Positions 17,489 to 24,688 of a stretch of DNA of 64,000 bases are shown piece after piece (position 1 is the stretch's first letter; the number at the start of each line of letters is the position of its first letter). Location of the stretch: contig OZ241842.1 in the NCBI GenBank assembly GCA_965202675.1, positions 186,001 through 250,000 on the forward strand. Reading direction: 5' to 3'. The stretch comes from CATQHD01 sp965202675. GTDB taxonomy: Bacteria; Actinomycetota; Acidimicrobiia; Spongiisociales; Spongiisociaceae. A program made the translations under genes and the position numbers. Under the pieces are notes generated by a model, which worked only from the letters and a program-made list of their open reading frames with translations, made no database searches and had not been told where the DNA came from.

Positions 17489-19540
17489 GTGAAACGCGGG
17501 CTGGCCGTCGCGGTCGTCCTGGTTGCGGTGGCCGCCGCGGCCGGGCTGGGATGGGTGGCCGGGCAACGGGTGCGGTCCCCGGACCAGGTCGCCTACGCGG
17601 CCCAGCCCCCCGAGCCGTCCCTCATTACCGTTGAGGTCGAGCTCACCGAGCTGGCGGCGGACGTAATCACCCGGGCCGATGTCGGATACGACGACCCGGC
17701 CGCCCTGAGCCTGAGCGGCGCGCTGGGAGGCCAGCCTTCGGTGCTGCTGGTTACCTCCGCCCCCGAACGGGGCGCCGAGCTTACCGAGGGTTCGGCGGCG
17801 ATCGAGATCTCGGGCCGCCCCGTCTTTCTGCTGGTAGGCGAGATACCCGTGTTCCGCGACCTGCGGCCCAAGGCGAAGGGCCCGGATGTCCGGCAGCTCG
17901 AGGAGGCCCTCTCCAGGCTCGGCTACTTCGACCTGACGCCCGACGACCTATGGGATCCCGACACCGGGGCCGCCGCGGCGGCCTGGTACGAGGCGTCCGG
18001 TTACGCCCCCAACGGGGTGAGCGAGGACGAAGAGAGAAGGCTCGAGACGGCCCGCGACCGGGTCAAGACCGCCGCCGATCAGGTCAAGACCGCCGAAGAT
18101 CGGGTCAGGACCGCACAGAACGGGGTCAAGACCGCCGAAGATCGGGTCAGGACCGCACAGAACGGGGTCAAGACCGCCGAGGACGCCATCGATGCCGCCG
18201 CCCGGACCCAGGCAGCCGCCGAAAACACCCTCGCCCGGGCGCGGAGGACCTTGGCGGACGCCCAGAAGGAGCTGGCCGATGCGCGCAAGGGGCCGGACGA
18301 GCTGGACATACGCCGGGCGCGCTCGGCGGCGGCTTCGGCCCGGGAACAGCTCGATTTCGCCCGGGACGACGGGAAGCAGAGCGCCGCCGACGCCGAGCGG
18401 GCCATCCTCACGGCCGAGGAGACGCGCGAGCAGGCCGCCCGTGATTACACCTCGGCCCAGGCCAGGTGGCAGAGCGCGCAGGACGGGGTTCACCCCGACG
18501 GCGGGACGGCGCCGACCCCGGCCCAGATGGAAGCCCTGCGGTTGGCCTACGAGGGCGCCGGCGGCGCTCTGGAGGCCGCCGAGAGGGGGATCGACGAGGC
18601 CCGCGCCTCCCGGGACCGCAAGGCCGTGCAGGCCGCCGCCGCCGTGCGCAGCGCCGAGGACGGGTTGGCGGCGGCCCAGAAGGAGCTCGACGACCTGCTG
18701 GCCCCCCCGGACACGACGGCGCAGTCGCGGGCGGTGGATTCGGCCCGCTCCGGTGTGGAGGACGCCCGGTCGGGTTTGGATGACGCCGCCAGGGGTGTGG
18801 AGGACGCCCGGTCGGGTTTGGATGACGCCGCCAGGGGTGTGGAGGACGCCCGGTCGGGTTTGGATGACGCCGCCAGGGGTGTGGAGGACGCCCGGTCGGG
18901 TTTGGATGACGCCCGCGCCGAGACGGCCGACGCCGAGGCGGATCTGGCGAAGCTCGAATCCGAGACCGGAATCTGGATACCCGCCGGGGAGCTGATCTTC
19001 CTGGAGCGCCTGCCGGTCCGCGTCGACCGGCTCACCGCCGAGCGGGGCAGCACCGTGTCCGGTTCGTTCATGACGGTTACCGGTTCGGAGCTGGCGGTGC
19101 GGGGGTCGGTGCTGGTGCGCGACGTCTCGCTGGTGAGGGAGGGCCGGGAGGCCCGGATCGAAGATCCGTTGCTGACGGATCCCCTGGTCGGGGAAATCCG
19201 CCTGGTGGCGGACCGGGCCGGCACGCGCAACGTGGCGAACGACCGCCACTACCTCGAGGTCACGGCCGAGGGCATCCCCGATGAGCTGATCGGCGCCAAC
19301 GTGAAGGTGGTCATACCGGTCGGCGGCACCGACGGCGAGGTGCTGGCGGTTCCGGCCGCCGCCCTGTCGGCCACCGCGGACGGTTCCACCAGGGTGGAGG
19401 TCGAGCAGCCGGACGGTGCGACTCGGTTCGTGGTGGTGGAACCCGGTCTGGCGGCTTCCGGCCTGGTCGAGGTAACCCCCCTGGACGGGGAGCTGCAGGA
19501 AGGAGACCTGGTGGTGGTGGGGGTGGCCTCCGGTGAGTGA
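17489..19540 (+). CDS. Periplasmic-adaptor-like protein with peptidoglycan-binding-like region and long coiled coil
   Basis: A 683-residue protein with a GTG start. Residues about 3-25 are a signal/anchor helix (LAVAVVLVAVAAAAGLGWV). A beta region follows, then a peptidoglycan-binding-like segment (GPDVRQLEEALSRLGYF) whose continuation is WDPDTGAAAAAWYEASGY. From about 185 to 490 it is a long coiled coil with 14-residue repeats (VKTAEDRVRTAQNG; GVEDARSGLDDAAR). The C-terminal 190 residues carry an HlyD/MacA-type beta-barrel region: PVRVDRLTAERGSTVSGSFMTVTGSELAV and VLAVPAAALSATADGSTRVEV. The layout resembles adaptor proteins of MacAB-type exporters, and the next two genes are the matching ATPase and permease. 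Overlap with the next start is 8 bp. Confidence 0.82.
   Translation: MKRGLAVAVVLVAVAAAAGLGWVAGQRVRSPDQVAYAAQPPEPSLITVEVELTELAADVITRADVGYDDPAALSLSGALGGQPSVLLVTSAPERGAELTEGSAAIEISGRPVFLLVGEIPVFRDLRPKAKGPDVRQLEEALSRLGYFDLTPDDLWDPDTGAAAAAWYEASGYAPNGVSEDEERRLETARDRVKTAADQVKTAEDRVRTAQNGVKTAEDRVRTAQNGVKTAEDAIDAAARTQAAAENTLARARRTLADAQKELADARKGPDELDIRRARSAAASAREQLDFARDDGKQSAADAERAILTAEETREQAARDYTSAQARWQSAQDGVHPDGGTAPTPAQMEALRLAYEGAGGALEAAERGIDEARASRDRKAVQAAAAVRSAEDGLAAAQKELDDLLAPPDTTAQSRAVDSARSGVEDARSGLDDAARGVEDARSGLDDAARGVEDARSGLDDAARGVEDARSGLDDARAETADAEADLAKLESETGIWIPAGELIFLERLPVRVDRLTAERGSTVSGSFMTVTGSELAVRGSVLVRDVSLVREGREARIEDPLLTDPLVGEIRLVADRAGTRNVANDRHYLEVTAEGIPDELIGANVKVVIPVGGTDGEVLAVPAAALSATADGSTRVEVEQPDGATRFVVVEPGLAASGLVEVTPLDGELQEGDLVVVGVASGE
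18082..18165 (+). repeat. 42-bp tandem repeat in the adaptor coiled coil
   Basis: Two near-identical 42-bp units encode VKTAEDRVRTAQNG, exactly two heptads. Adjacent sequence is a degenerate extension of the same unit. Confidence 0.8.
18752..18911 (+). repeat. 42-bp tandem repeat (about 3.8 identical units) in the adaptor coiled coil
   Basis: Units start at 18752, 18794, 18836 and 18878 with identical sequence, encoding GVEDARSGLDDAAR. Two heptads per unit keep the coiled coil in register, so copy-number change would alter only its length. Confidence 0.9.
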
Positions 19541-20219
19541 GGCCCTTATCCGCCTGGAGGGGGTGGGGCGGACCTTCCGTTCCGGCGAGATCGAGGTGCA
19601 CGCCCTGCGGCAGGCCGATCTGCGGATAGACGAAGGCGACTACCTGTCGATAGTCGGGCCGTCCGGAAGCGGGAAATCGACCCTGCTGAATGTAATCGCC
19701 CTGCTCGACCGCCACACCTCCGGCGTCTACCGTTTCGAGGGCGCCGACGTAACGAAGATGTCCGAGGGCGCCCGGACCGGCCTGCGCGCCCACCGGATAG
19801 GCTTCGTCTTTCAGGCGTTCCATCTCCTGGCCCACCGGACGGTGACCGAGAACGTCGTCCTGTCCATGCTCTACAACAACGTTCGCCCCAAGGAACGAAA
19901 GCCCCGCGCCCTGGCGGCGCTCGAACGGGTCAATCTGAGCCACCGGGCCGATTTCCTGCCCATCCGGCTCTCGGGCGGCGAGCGCCAGCGGGTGGCCATC
20001 GCCCGGGCCATCGTCACCGATCCGGCCATCCTGATATGCGACGAGCCGACCGGCAACCTGGACAGCGCCAGCACCGAATCGATCCTGGAGCTGTTCGGCC
20101 GGCTGCGGTCGGATGGGCTGACCCTGCTGGTGGTAACCCACGATCAGACGGTCAGCGCCCGCGCCGACCGCACCATCAGCATGCGGGACGGCTACCTCAC
20201 CGAGGGCGCCGGGGTGTGA
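19533..20219 (+). CDS. ABC transporter ATP-binding protein, MacB/LolD type
   Basis: A 228-residue ATPase. Walker A is IVGPSGSGKSTLLN, the Q-loop region is GFVFQAFHLL, the signature is RLSGGERQRVAIARA, Walker B with the catalytic glutamate is ILICDEPTGNLDS, and the H-loop is VVTHDQ. The spacing and the RTVTENVVLSMLY block are typical of the MacB/LolD/FtsE-like subfamily that works with MacB-type permeases in mechanotransmission, not transmembrane import. The GTG start overlaps the adaptor stop and the stop overlaps the permease start as GTGA. It should act on the inner face of the membrane. Confidence 0.92.
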   Translation: MSEALIRLEGVGRTFRSGEIEVHALRQADLRIDEGDYLSIVGPSGSGKSTLLNVIALLDRHTSGVYRFEGADVTKMSEGARTGLRAHRIGFVFQAFHLLAHRTVTENVVLSMLYNNVRPKERKPRALAALERVNLSHRADFLPIRLSGGERQRVAIARAIVTDPAILICDEPTGNLDSASTESILELFGRLRSDGLTLLVVTHDQTVSARADRTISMRDGYLTEGAGV

Positions 20220-21445
20220 CCGACCGCCTGCACGCCCGCTTCCGGCCCAGGGATCTGCTGGCGGAGGCGCTGGCCGGTCTGTTCACCCGTCCGGGGCGCT
20301 CCCTCCTCACCGCCTTGGGGGCGGTGCTCGGCATAGCTTCGCTGGTGGCCACGCTCGGGATAGCCCGGACCGCCGGCAATCAGATCGTCTCGGCGTTCGA
20401 CGAGCTGGCAGCCACCTCGGTGGTGGTCACCACCGATCAGGGGTTTTTCGGCGCCAACGCGCCCCGGATTGCCCTCCCGTGGGATTCCGAGAAGCGGCTA
20501 GTCAGGCTCAACGGGGTAACGGCGGCGGGAACCATGGGCGACGTGCCGATCGGCGGCGCCCTGACCCGTTCGGTTCCCGTCAAAGACCCGCTGGGGCTGA
20601 CCGAGTTCCAGATACCGATGATCGCCGCCTCGCCCGGTTTGCTGCCGGCGGCGCGGGGGGTGCTGAAAACGGGCCGATGGTTCGACCACGGCCACTCCGA
20701 CCGGGCCGACCGGGTAGCGGTCCTGGGCGTCGGCGCCGCGCAGCGGCTCAACGTCACCCGGGTGGATCAGCAGCCGGTGGTGTTCGTAGGAGACGACAGC
20801 TTCGTCGTGCTGGGCATACTGACCGAGGTGCAACGCCAGCCGGAGCTGCTGAACGCGCTCATTGTCCCCGAAGGGGCGGCGAGGGATCTCTACGAATACA
20901 GGTCGCCCTCCGCCATCCAGATCGACACCGAGGTGGGGGCCGCCTCCCTCATCTCCTCCCAGGCGCCCATCGCGGTGTCGCCGGATGATCCGAACGCGGT
21001 CCGCGTCCAGGCGCCGCCCGAACCGGAGGACGTGCGGGCGGGGGTGGAGGAGGACGTCAACGCCCTGTTCCTGATCCTGGGCGGGGTGTCGCTCCTGGTG
21101 GGGGCGATCGGCATCGCCAACGTGACCCTGGTGTCGGTGCTGGAAAGGGTCGGCGAGATCGGGCTGCGGAGGGCGTTGGGGGCGGGCCGGCGCCACATCG
21201 CCTACCAGTTCCTGCTGGAGTCGACCGGAGTGGGCCTCTTCGGGGGGGTGGTCGGCGCCAGCCTCGGCACCCTGGTGGTGGTAGGGGTGTCGGCCGCGCG
21301 CACCTGGACGCCGGTGATGGACCCCCGGATCCTCTGGGCGGCGCCCCTGCTGGGGGCGGTAACCGGCCTCCTGGCCGGGCTGTATCCGGCCTTGCGGGCG
21401 TCCATGATGGAACCGGTGGAGTCCCTCCGGGCCGGGGGGGCCTGA
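20216..21445 (+). CDS. MacB-like ABC transporter permease (FtsX domain)
   Basis: A 409-residue membrane protein with the MacB/FtsX topology. The first helix is near the N terminus (SLLTALGAVLGIASLVATLGIA). A large extracytoplasmic MacB core domain (about 50-280) follows, then three C-terminal helices: LFLILGGVSLLVGAIGIANVTLVSV, VGLFGGVVGASLGTLVVVGVSA and ILWAAPLLGAVTGLLAGLYPA. The cytosolic coupling segment VGEIGLRRALGAGRRHIAYQFLLES and the terminal PVESLRAGG are family hallmarks. The GTG overlaps the ATPase stop by 4 bp. With the adaptor it probably forms a tripartite-like pump or a lipoprotein/peptide export device; the substrate is not predictable. Confidence 0.88.
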   Translation: MTDRLHARFRPRDLLAEALAGLFTRPGRSLLTALGAVLGIASLVATLGIARTAGNQIVSAFDELAATSVVVTTDQGFFGANAPRIALPWDSEKRLVRLNGVTAAGTMGDVPIGGALTRSVPVKDPLGLTEFQIPMIAASPGLLPAARGVLKTGRWFDHGHSDRADRVAVLGVGAAQRLNVTRVDQQPVVFVGDDSFVVLGILTEVQRQPELLNALIVPEGAARDLYEYRSPSAIQIDTEVGAASLISSQAPIAVSPDDPNAVRVQAPPEPEDVRAGVEEDVNALFLILGGVSLLVGAIGIANVTLVSVLERVGEIGLRRALGAGRRHIAYQFLLESTGVGLFGGVVGASLGTLVVVGVSAARTWTPVMDPRILWAAPLLGAVTGLLAGLYPALRASMMEPVESLRAGGA

Positions 21446-21507
21446 CGGCGCGGGCGCCGGCGCGGGGCCGGTAGCATGGAGGCGCTTCGACCGTTGAGGA
21501 GCGGGTT

Positions 21508-21792
21508 TTGAGCTACCAAGGCTATGTGCGCGTGATCGACTCCGAGGGCAACATCCTGGATGTGGCGGAGGCGGCGCTCGGCCCCATCGAGCACCCCGGC
21601 CACTCGTGGGGGGGAGTGATGGCGGTCTGGGCGGGCGGCGCCCTGGACGGCAAGACCATGCCGGTCGACCTGGAGGCGCCCGAAACATTCCGCGCCCCGG
21701 CGCTCCTGGTGCCCGGCCCGGTGGTTGACCGCCGCCGCCGGGTTACCGTGCTGGGGTCGGGGCCGTCGCCCTTCGGGGAACAGCCCCGATAG
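21508..21792 (+). CDS. Small conserved-looking protein, function unknown
   Basis: A 94-residue ORF starting at a TTG, with GAGGAGCGGG upstream at a fitting distance. The sequence is beta-rich and soluble (MSYQGYVRVIDSEGNILDV, HSWGGVMAVWAGGALDGKTM, RAPALLVPGP, VTVLGSGPSPF). I do not recognise the family; the ending resembles small beta-sandwich proteins with a conserved GSGPxPF tail. It follows the permease by 62 bp and may be the last member of that operon or independent. Confidence 0.55.
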   Translation: MSYQGYVRVIDSEGNILDVAEAALGPIEHPGHSWGGVMAVWAGGALDGKTMPVDLEAPETFRAPALLVPGPVVDRRRRVTVLGSGPSPFGEQPR

Positions 21793-21861
21793 CCCTGGAC
21801 TGCCCATCTCCGGGCGGCGGAGCATTCACCGCACGGCGCGCCCCGCCCGCGCAGGGCGGGG

Positions 21862-22401
21862 TCAGGGGAGCGTCCAGGCCTCCGAGGGGTCTCCCGAAGC
21901 CGCATTCGCCAAGGATCGGGAAGCGTTCATCAACGCCCCGGCCAGCGCCAGCACCAGGACGGCGTATACGGCCAGGGTCGGCAGGACGGGAAGGGGTCCC
22001 ACCAGGTTGGAGACTGCCAGGGCGGCCATGCTGAGGATGGCGAATGTAGACCAGGTCATAACGGTCGAGAAGACCAGAAAGATCCGCTTCGAGGCGCCCT
22101 CCCCGCCGGACAGGCCCTTGTAGATGAGGGGGGCGATCAGCATCAACAACCCCAATCCCAGCATCGGCGAGGCATAGAAGAGAACGTCCCAGTCTTCTTT
22201 CTCCAGCATCATCAGCGGGGTATTGGTGATGGAGAACACCAAGGCGATGAGCACGGCGCTGGTCGAGGCCCAGCTGCCCGAAAAGTTCCAGCGCAGCGGA
22301 CCGACCCTCCCCTCGCAGCCCTCCGCGGAGTCGCGCACCGCGGCGTAGGCCACCAGAAAAGCCACCAGCCCGGTGCCGATGATGATGATGTCGGCGCTCA
22401 T
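21862..22401 (-). CDS. Multi-pass membrane protein of unknown function
   Basis: A 179-residue protein with about five hydrophobic segments (DIIIIGTGLVAFLVAYAAV, STSAVLIALVFSI, VLFYASPMLGLGLLMLIAPLI, IFLVFSTVMTWSTFAILSMAALAVS, LAVYAVLVLALAGALM). The ATG at 22401 is chosen over an upstream GTG because AGGGAGG lies 8 nt before it. No catalytic motif is seen. It is convergent with the small gene at 21508 and appears monocistronic. Confidence 0.7.
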   Translation of the reverse strand: MSADIIIIGTGLVAFLVAYAAVRDSAEGCEGRVGPLRWNFSGSWASTSAVLIALVFSITNTPLMMLEKEDWDVLFYASPMLGLGLLMLIAPLIYKGLSGGEGASKRIFLVFSTVMTWSTFAILSMAALAVSNLVGPLPVLPTLAVYAVLVLALAGALMNASRSLANAASGDPSEAWTLP

Positions 22402-22731
22402 ATATCCGCCTCCCTGTGTCACGCGGACGACCGTCCGACCCGTCCCCGTCCTCGGACGGCCTTCATTTCATAGACCGGCAACCGCCTTCTGCGGTTACCT
22501 GCCGGGCGCCTGCCCCGGCGGCCGATCGCGGAAAGCCCCGGCCGCCTCCAGAAGGCAAAGGCGCGCCCTCCAGGCATAATAGCACGTATGTCACCATCTG
22601 TATTCGATATGACCGAACCGATTGAATGGATGGTTGCCCGGGCAACTTACCTGCCACCCAAAACATCCACCACCCTACCCACCAAACAAAACGGTGGATT
22701 CAGGCTCGAGTTAAATCCGAGGTCATTACCT
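22402..22731. other. Gene-free interval with composition break
   Basis: About 330 bp in which the sequence changes from high GC to distinctly lower GC. Besides an IS1380-end-like segment at 22640-22704 and a palindromic TTGCCCGGGCAA at 22634-22645, no gene is supported. Confidence 0.5.
22640..22704 (-). repeat. Solo IS1380-type end
   Basis: On the minus strand this begins CCTGAATCCACCGTTTTGTT and continues with GT-rich sequence, the same as the terminal inverted repeat and inner flank of the element at 30397-31998. No partner end or transposase is nearby, so this is a remnant or a short non-autonomous derivative. It marks the edge of the low-GC DprA/PRTase segment. Confidence 0.55.
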
Positions 22732-23469
22732 CTAACGCGGGAACCGTTCAGGATCATAAGGCGGACGAATTGCTTCTTTATAGTCGTCGGTCATTCCGTC
22801 GGTCATTCCATCGTCCGCTTTCACCATCCGGGCAATCGGGATTAGGGCGAGCTTGGCCGCACCTGCTCGTCGTATAGCTATCGCCGCGGAGAGGGCAGTT
22901 GAACCGGTTACCCAGGTGTCCTCTACCAATACCATACCTTGCCCCGATACTTCTTCTGGATCAACCGAGAAGGAGTCAGGACTCAAATAGCTTCTCTTCC
23001 AGCTAGCAGACGGACCAATGTATCTAACCGCCGATGGTAACACCGAGTCACACAGCTTAGGTTGCTGACTTACGATCTGATACAACGGCGTCGGCATCGA
23101 AGCTGAGGTGGAAGGAACCACCGCTGCCGCTGTTGGAGGCCCTCCGATAGCCTTCGTTACCCGTCCCATATGGTTGCTCAGCCAGACCTTCAACACTTGA
23201 GCGACCAGAAGTATATCGTCACGCCGACTGCTTCGCTTGTATTGCCACATAGTCGTGTACCAAGGGCTCGGTGATACTGCAACAGTACAAGGAACGATCA
23301 AATCACAAGCATATTTTACATCCGGTAATTGGGGCAACCAATGTTGACTGCATCTATAACATAGAGAATAACTAAGCCCACAAGTACCGAGGCAGAAATC
23401 ACAAGCTCCCTCGGTGCCTTGAGGCGGCACATTGTGAATGCAATATGTCCGGTCGGTTCGGGAACCCAT
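22732..23469 (-). CDS. ComF-like phosphoribosyltransferase-domain protein with zinc-finger
   Basis: A 245-residue protein. The first 45 residues hold a cysteine cluster (CIHN, CDFCLGTCG, CYRCSQH), suggesting a zinc ribbon as in ComF. The C-terminal part has the PRPP-binding loop GMVLVEDTWVTGSTALSAA, with the acidic pair and the T-G-S-T turn intact. That makes it a better PRTase candidate than the RecQ tail. In competent bacteria ComF assists DNA uptake, but its chemistry is not settled. It starts 3 bp after the DprA stop and is probably co-translated with it. GC content is lower than in the neighbours, so the pair may have come in as a unit. Confidence 0.75.
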   Translation of the reverse strand: MGSRTDRTYCIHNVPPQGTEGACDFCLGTCGLSYSLCYRCSQHWLPQLPDVKYACDLIVPCTVAVSPSPWYTTMWQYKRSSRRDDILLVAQVLKVWLSNHMGRVTKAIGGPPTAAAVVPSTSASMPTPLYQIVSQQPKLCDSVLPSAVRYIGPSASWKRSYLSPDSFSVDPEEVSGQGMVLVEDTWVTGSTALSAAIAIRRAGAAKLALIPIARMVKADDGMTDGMTDDYKEAIRPPYDPERFPR

Positions 23470-23472
23470 GAT

Positions 23473-24405
23473 TCATAGACTAGCAGACAGAAGAAGTTTC
23501 ATTTGCAACAGGCTCTCCGGCGGCGGGCTGAGCTCATGCAAGACCTCATCGATTGACTTCACCACAATCGGAGTGGTGCCATAGCGTCCTCGCTCCGCAT
23601 AGTCACGGGCCCAGGAATTGCGCTCAATCAAAGACTCCAGCAGAAACAAGGTTCGGCCATGTTCAAGAGCCAGACGCGCCTGCATTTTGGCGCCGGAGCG
23701 CTCGTCTGCCTCGATGACGATAGTGCCGCGGCCCAGACCGGACATCACCGCGTTCCGCATAGGAAACGTAGTTCGGCTGGGAGGCTGGCCGGGCAGGAAC
23801 TGCGACAGCAAGGCGCCGCCTTCTGCGACAATCCGGTCCGCCAAGTCGATGTGCTCCCGCGGATACACCTCATCAAGCCCGTTGCCGAGCACCGCGATGG
23901 TGCGCCCTTCGCGACCCAGAGCTGACTCATGGGCAGCTCCATCAATGCCGAGCGCCAAGCCGCTGATAACCGTCACATCACGATCTGCCAACTCGCCGGC
24001 CATACGCCGCGCCTGCGACAGGCCCACTCCGGTCGGCTTCCTGGTACCCACTACGGCCAAGCCGCGTGAATCAACTTCGTTGTCCCAATTCCCGCGGCAG
24101 AAGATGAAGGGAGGTCGGTTGAAGATGGTGTGCAAACTGGACGGGTAGTCGTTGTCCAAGACGGTCCAGGCCTTCATATCGGGCCTCTCCGACCAAGAGT
24201 TCACCTCTCGGGCGGCCTCTTCCACATGCCTATTCATAACGGACTCCTGCACCCCCCGAGCAAATTCGTTGGGCGGCCGCACCTCGCCCTCGACGATGCC
24301 CCGAGCAGTGCCGACGACCTCCACCAGGGTGGCGATGCGGTGCCACTGGCGGCCATATGCCCGCACGAGGGCAAGCAGGTACACCGCTTCGTCCCTTGAA
24401 TCCAT
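23473..24405 (-). CDS. DprA family DNA-processing protein (canonical type)
   Basis: A 310-residue DprA. An N-terminal helical region precedes YPSSLHTIFNRPPFIFCRG and the Rossmann core: GLAVVGTRKPTGVGLSQAR, VISGLALGIDGAAHESAL, TIAVLGNGLDEVYPREH, ALLSQFLPGQPPSRTTFPMRNAVMSGLG and GTIVIEADERSGA. These match the ssDNA-binding, RecA-loading DprA much more closely than the RecQ-coupled paralogue does. The ATG at 24405 is chosen: AGGAGG lies 7 nt upstream, whereas an open frame runs on to 24510. A LexA-type box sits right before the Shine-Dalgarno, so SOS control is likely. The downstream ComF-like gene is 3 bp away. Confidence 0.88.
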   Translation of the reverse strand: MDSRDEAVYLLALVRAYGRQWHRIATLVEVVGTARGIVEGEVRPPNEFARGVQESVMNRHVEEAAREVNSWSERPDMKAWTVLDNDYPSSLHTIFNRPPFIFCRGNWDNEVDSRGLAVVGTRKPTGVGLSQARRMAGELADRDVTVISGLALGIDGAAHESALGREGRTIAVLGNGLDEVYPREHIDLADRIVAEGGALLSQFLPGQPPSRTTFPMRNAVMSGLGRGTIVIEADERSGAKMQARLALEHGRTLFLLESLIERNSWARDYAERGRYGTTPIVVKSIDEVLHELSPPPESLLQMKLLLSASL

Positions 24406-24419
24406 GCGCAACCTCCTAG

Positions 24420-24433
24420 CGAACGTCCGTTCG
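24420..24433. promoter_or_regulatory. LexA/SOS box upstream of dprA-comF-like operon
   Basis: Perfect inverted repeat CGAACGTCCGTTCG, matching the CGAAC-N4-GTTCG consensus of Gram-positive/actinobacterial LexA. It overlaps the expected transcription start after a TATGAT -10 (24439-24444, minus strand) and ends 15 nt before the start codon. Binding here would block transcription. Confidence 0.7.
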
Positions 24434-24438
24434 GTAGA

Positions 24439-24444
24439 ATCATA
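24439..24444 (-). promoter_or_regulatory. -10 hexamer of the dprA-comF-like operon
   Basis: TATGAT on the minus strand. The +1 is expected near 24432, within the LexA box. No strong -35 is visible. Confidence 0.45.
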
Positions 24445-24688
24445 CGGGACGAGAGTGACAGAACCGGGAAACCTACTGGTCGCCCGGGCCGGGGAAGTCC
24501 CGTTTCCCAAACCTTACCGATGACAGCAGGGCCCGCGCGAGAAGGTTGGCTCAACGCCGCGTCGGCCTCCTCGGACAAAGATTCTCGGTTCGAGGAACGG
24601 TTGCCGCGGGTTGCCGGGTCATGGGGAGAGCTCGGATTTCGGGTTGCTCCGGTCAAGTTATTCTGGGCGGGATGTCCGGAAAGGCGGA

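Noticed and set aside
15608..17566. Antisense ORF of about 650 codons over the lipoprotein genes
   Set aside because: The sense genes have lipoboxes and paralogous conservation; the antisense frame is a composition shadow.
22588..22877. Short plus-strand ORFs near the low-GC island
   Set aside because: They overlap the IS-end remnant and the PRTase 3' end, with no motif or ribosome site.
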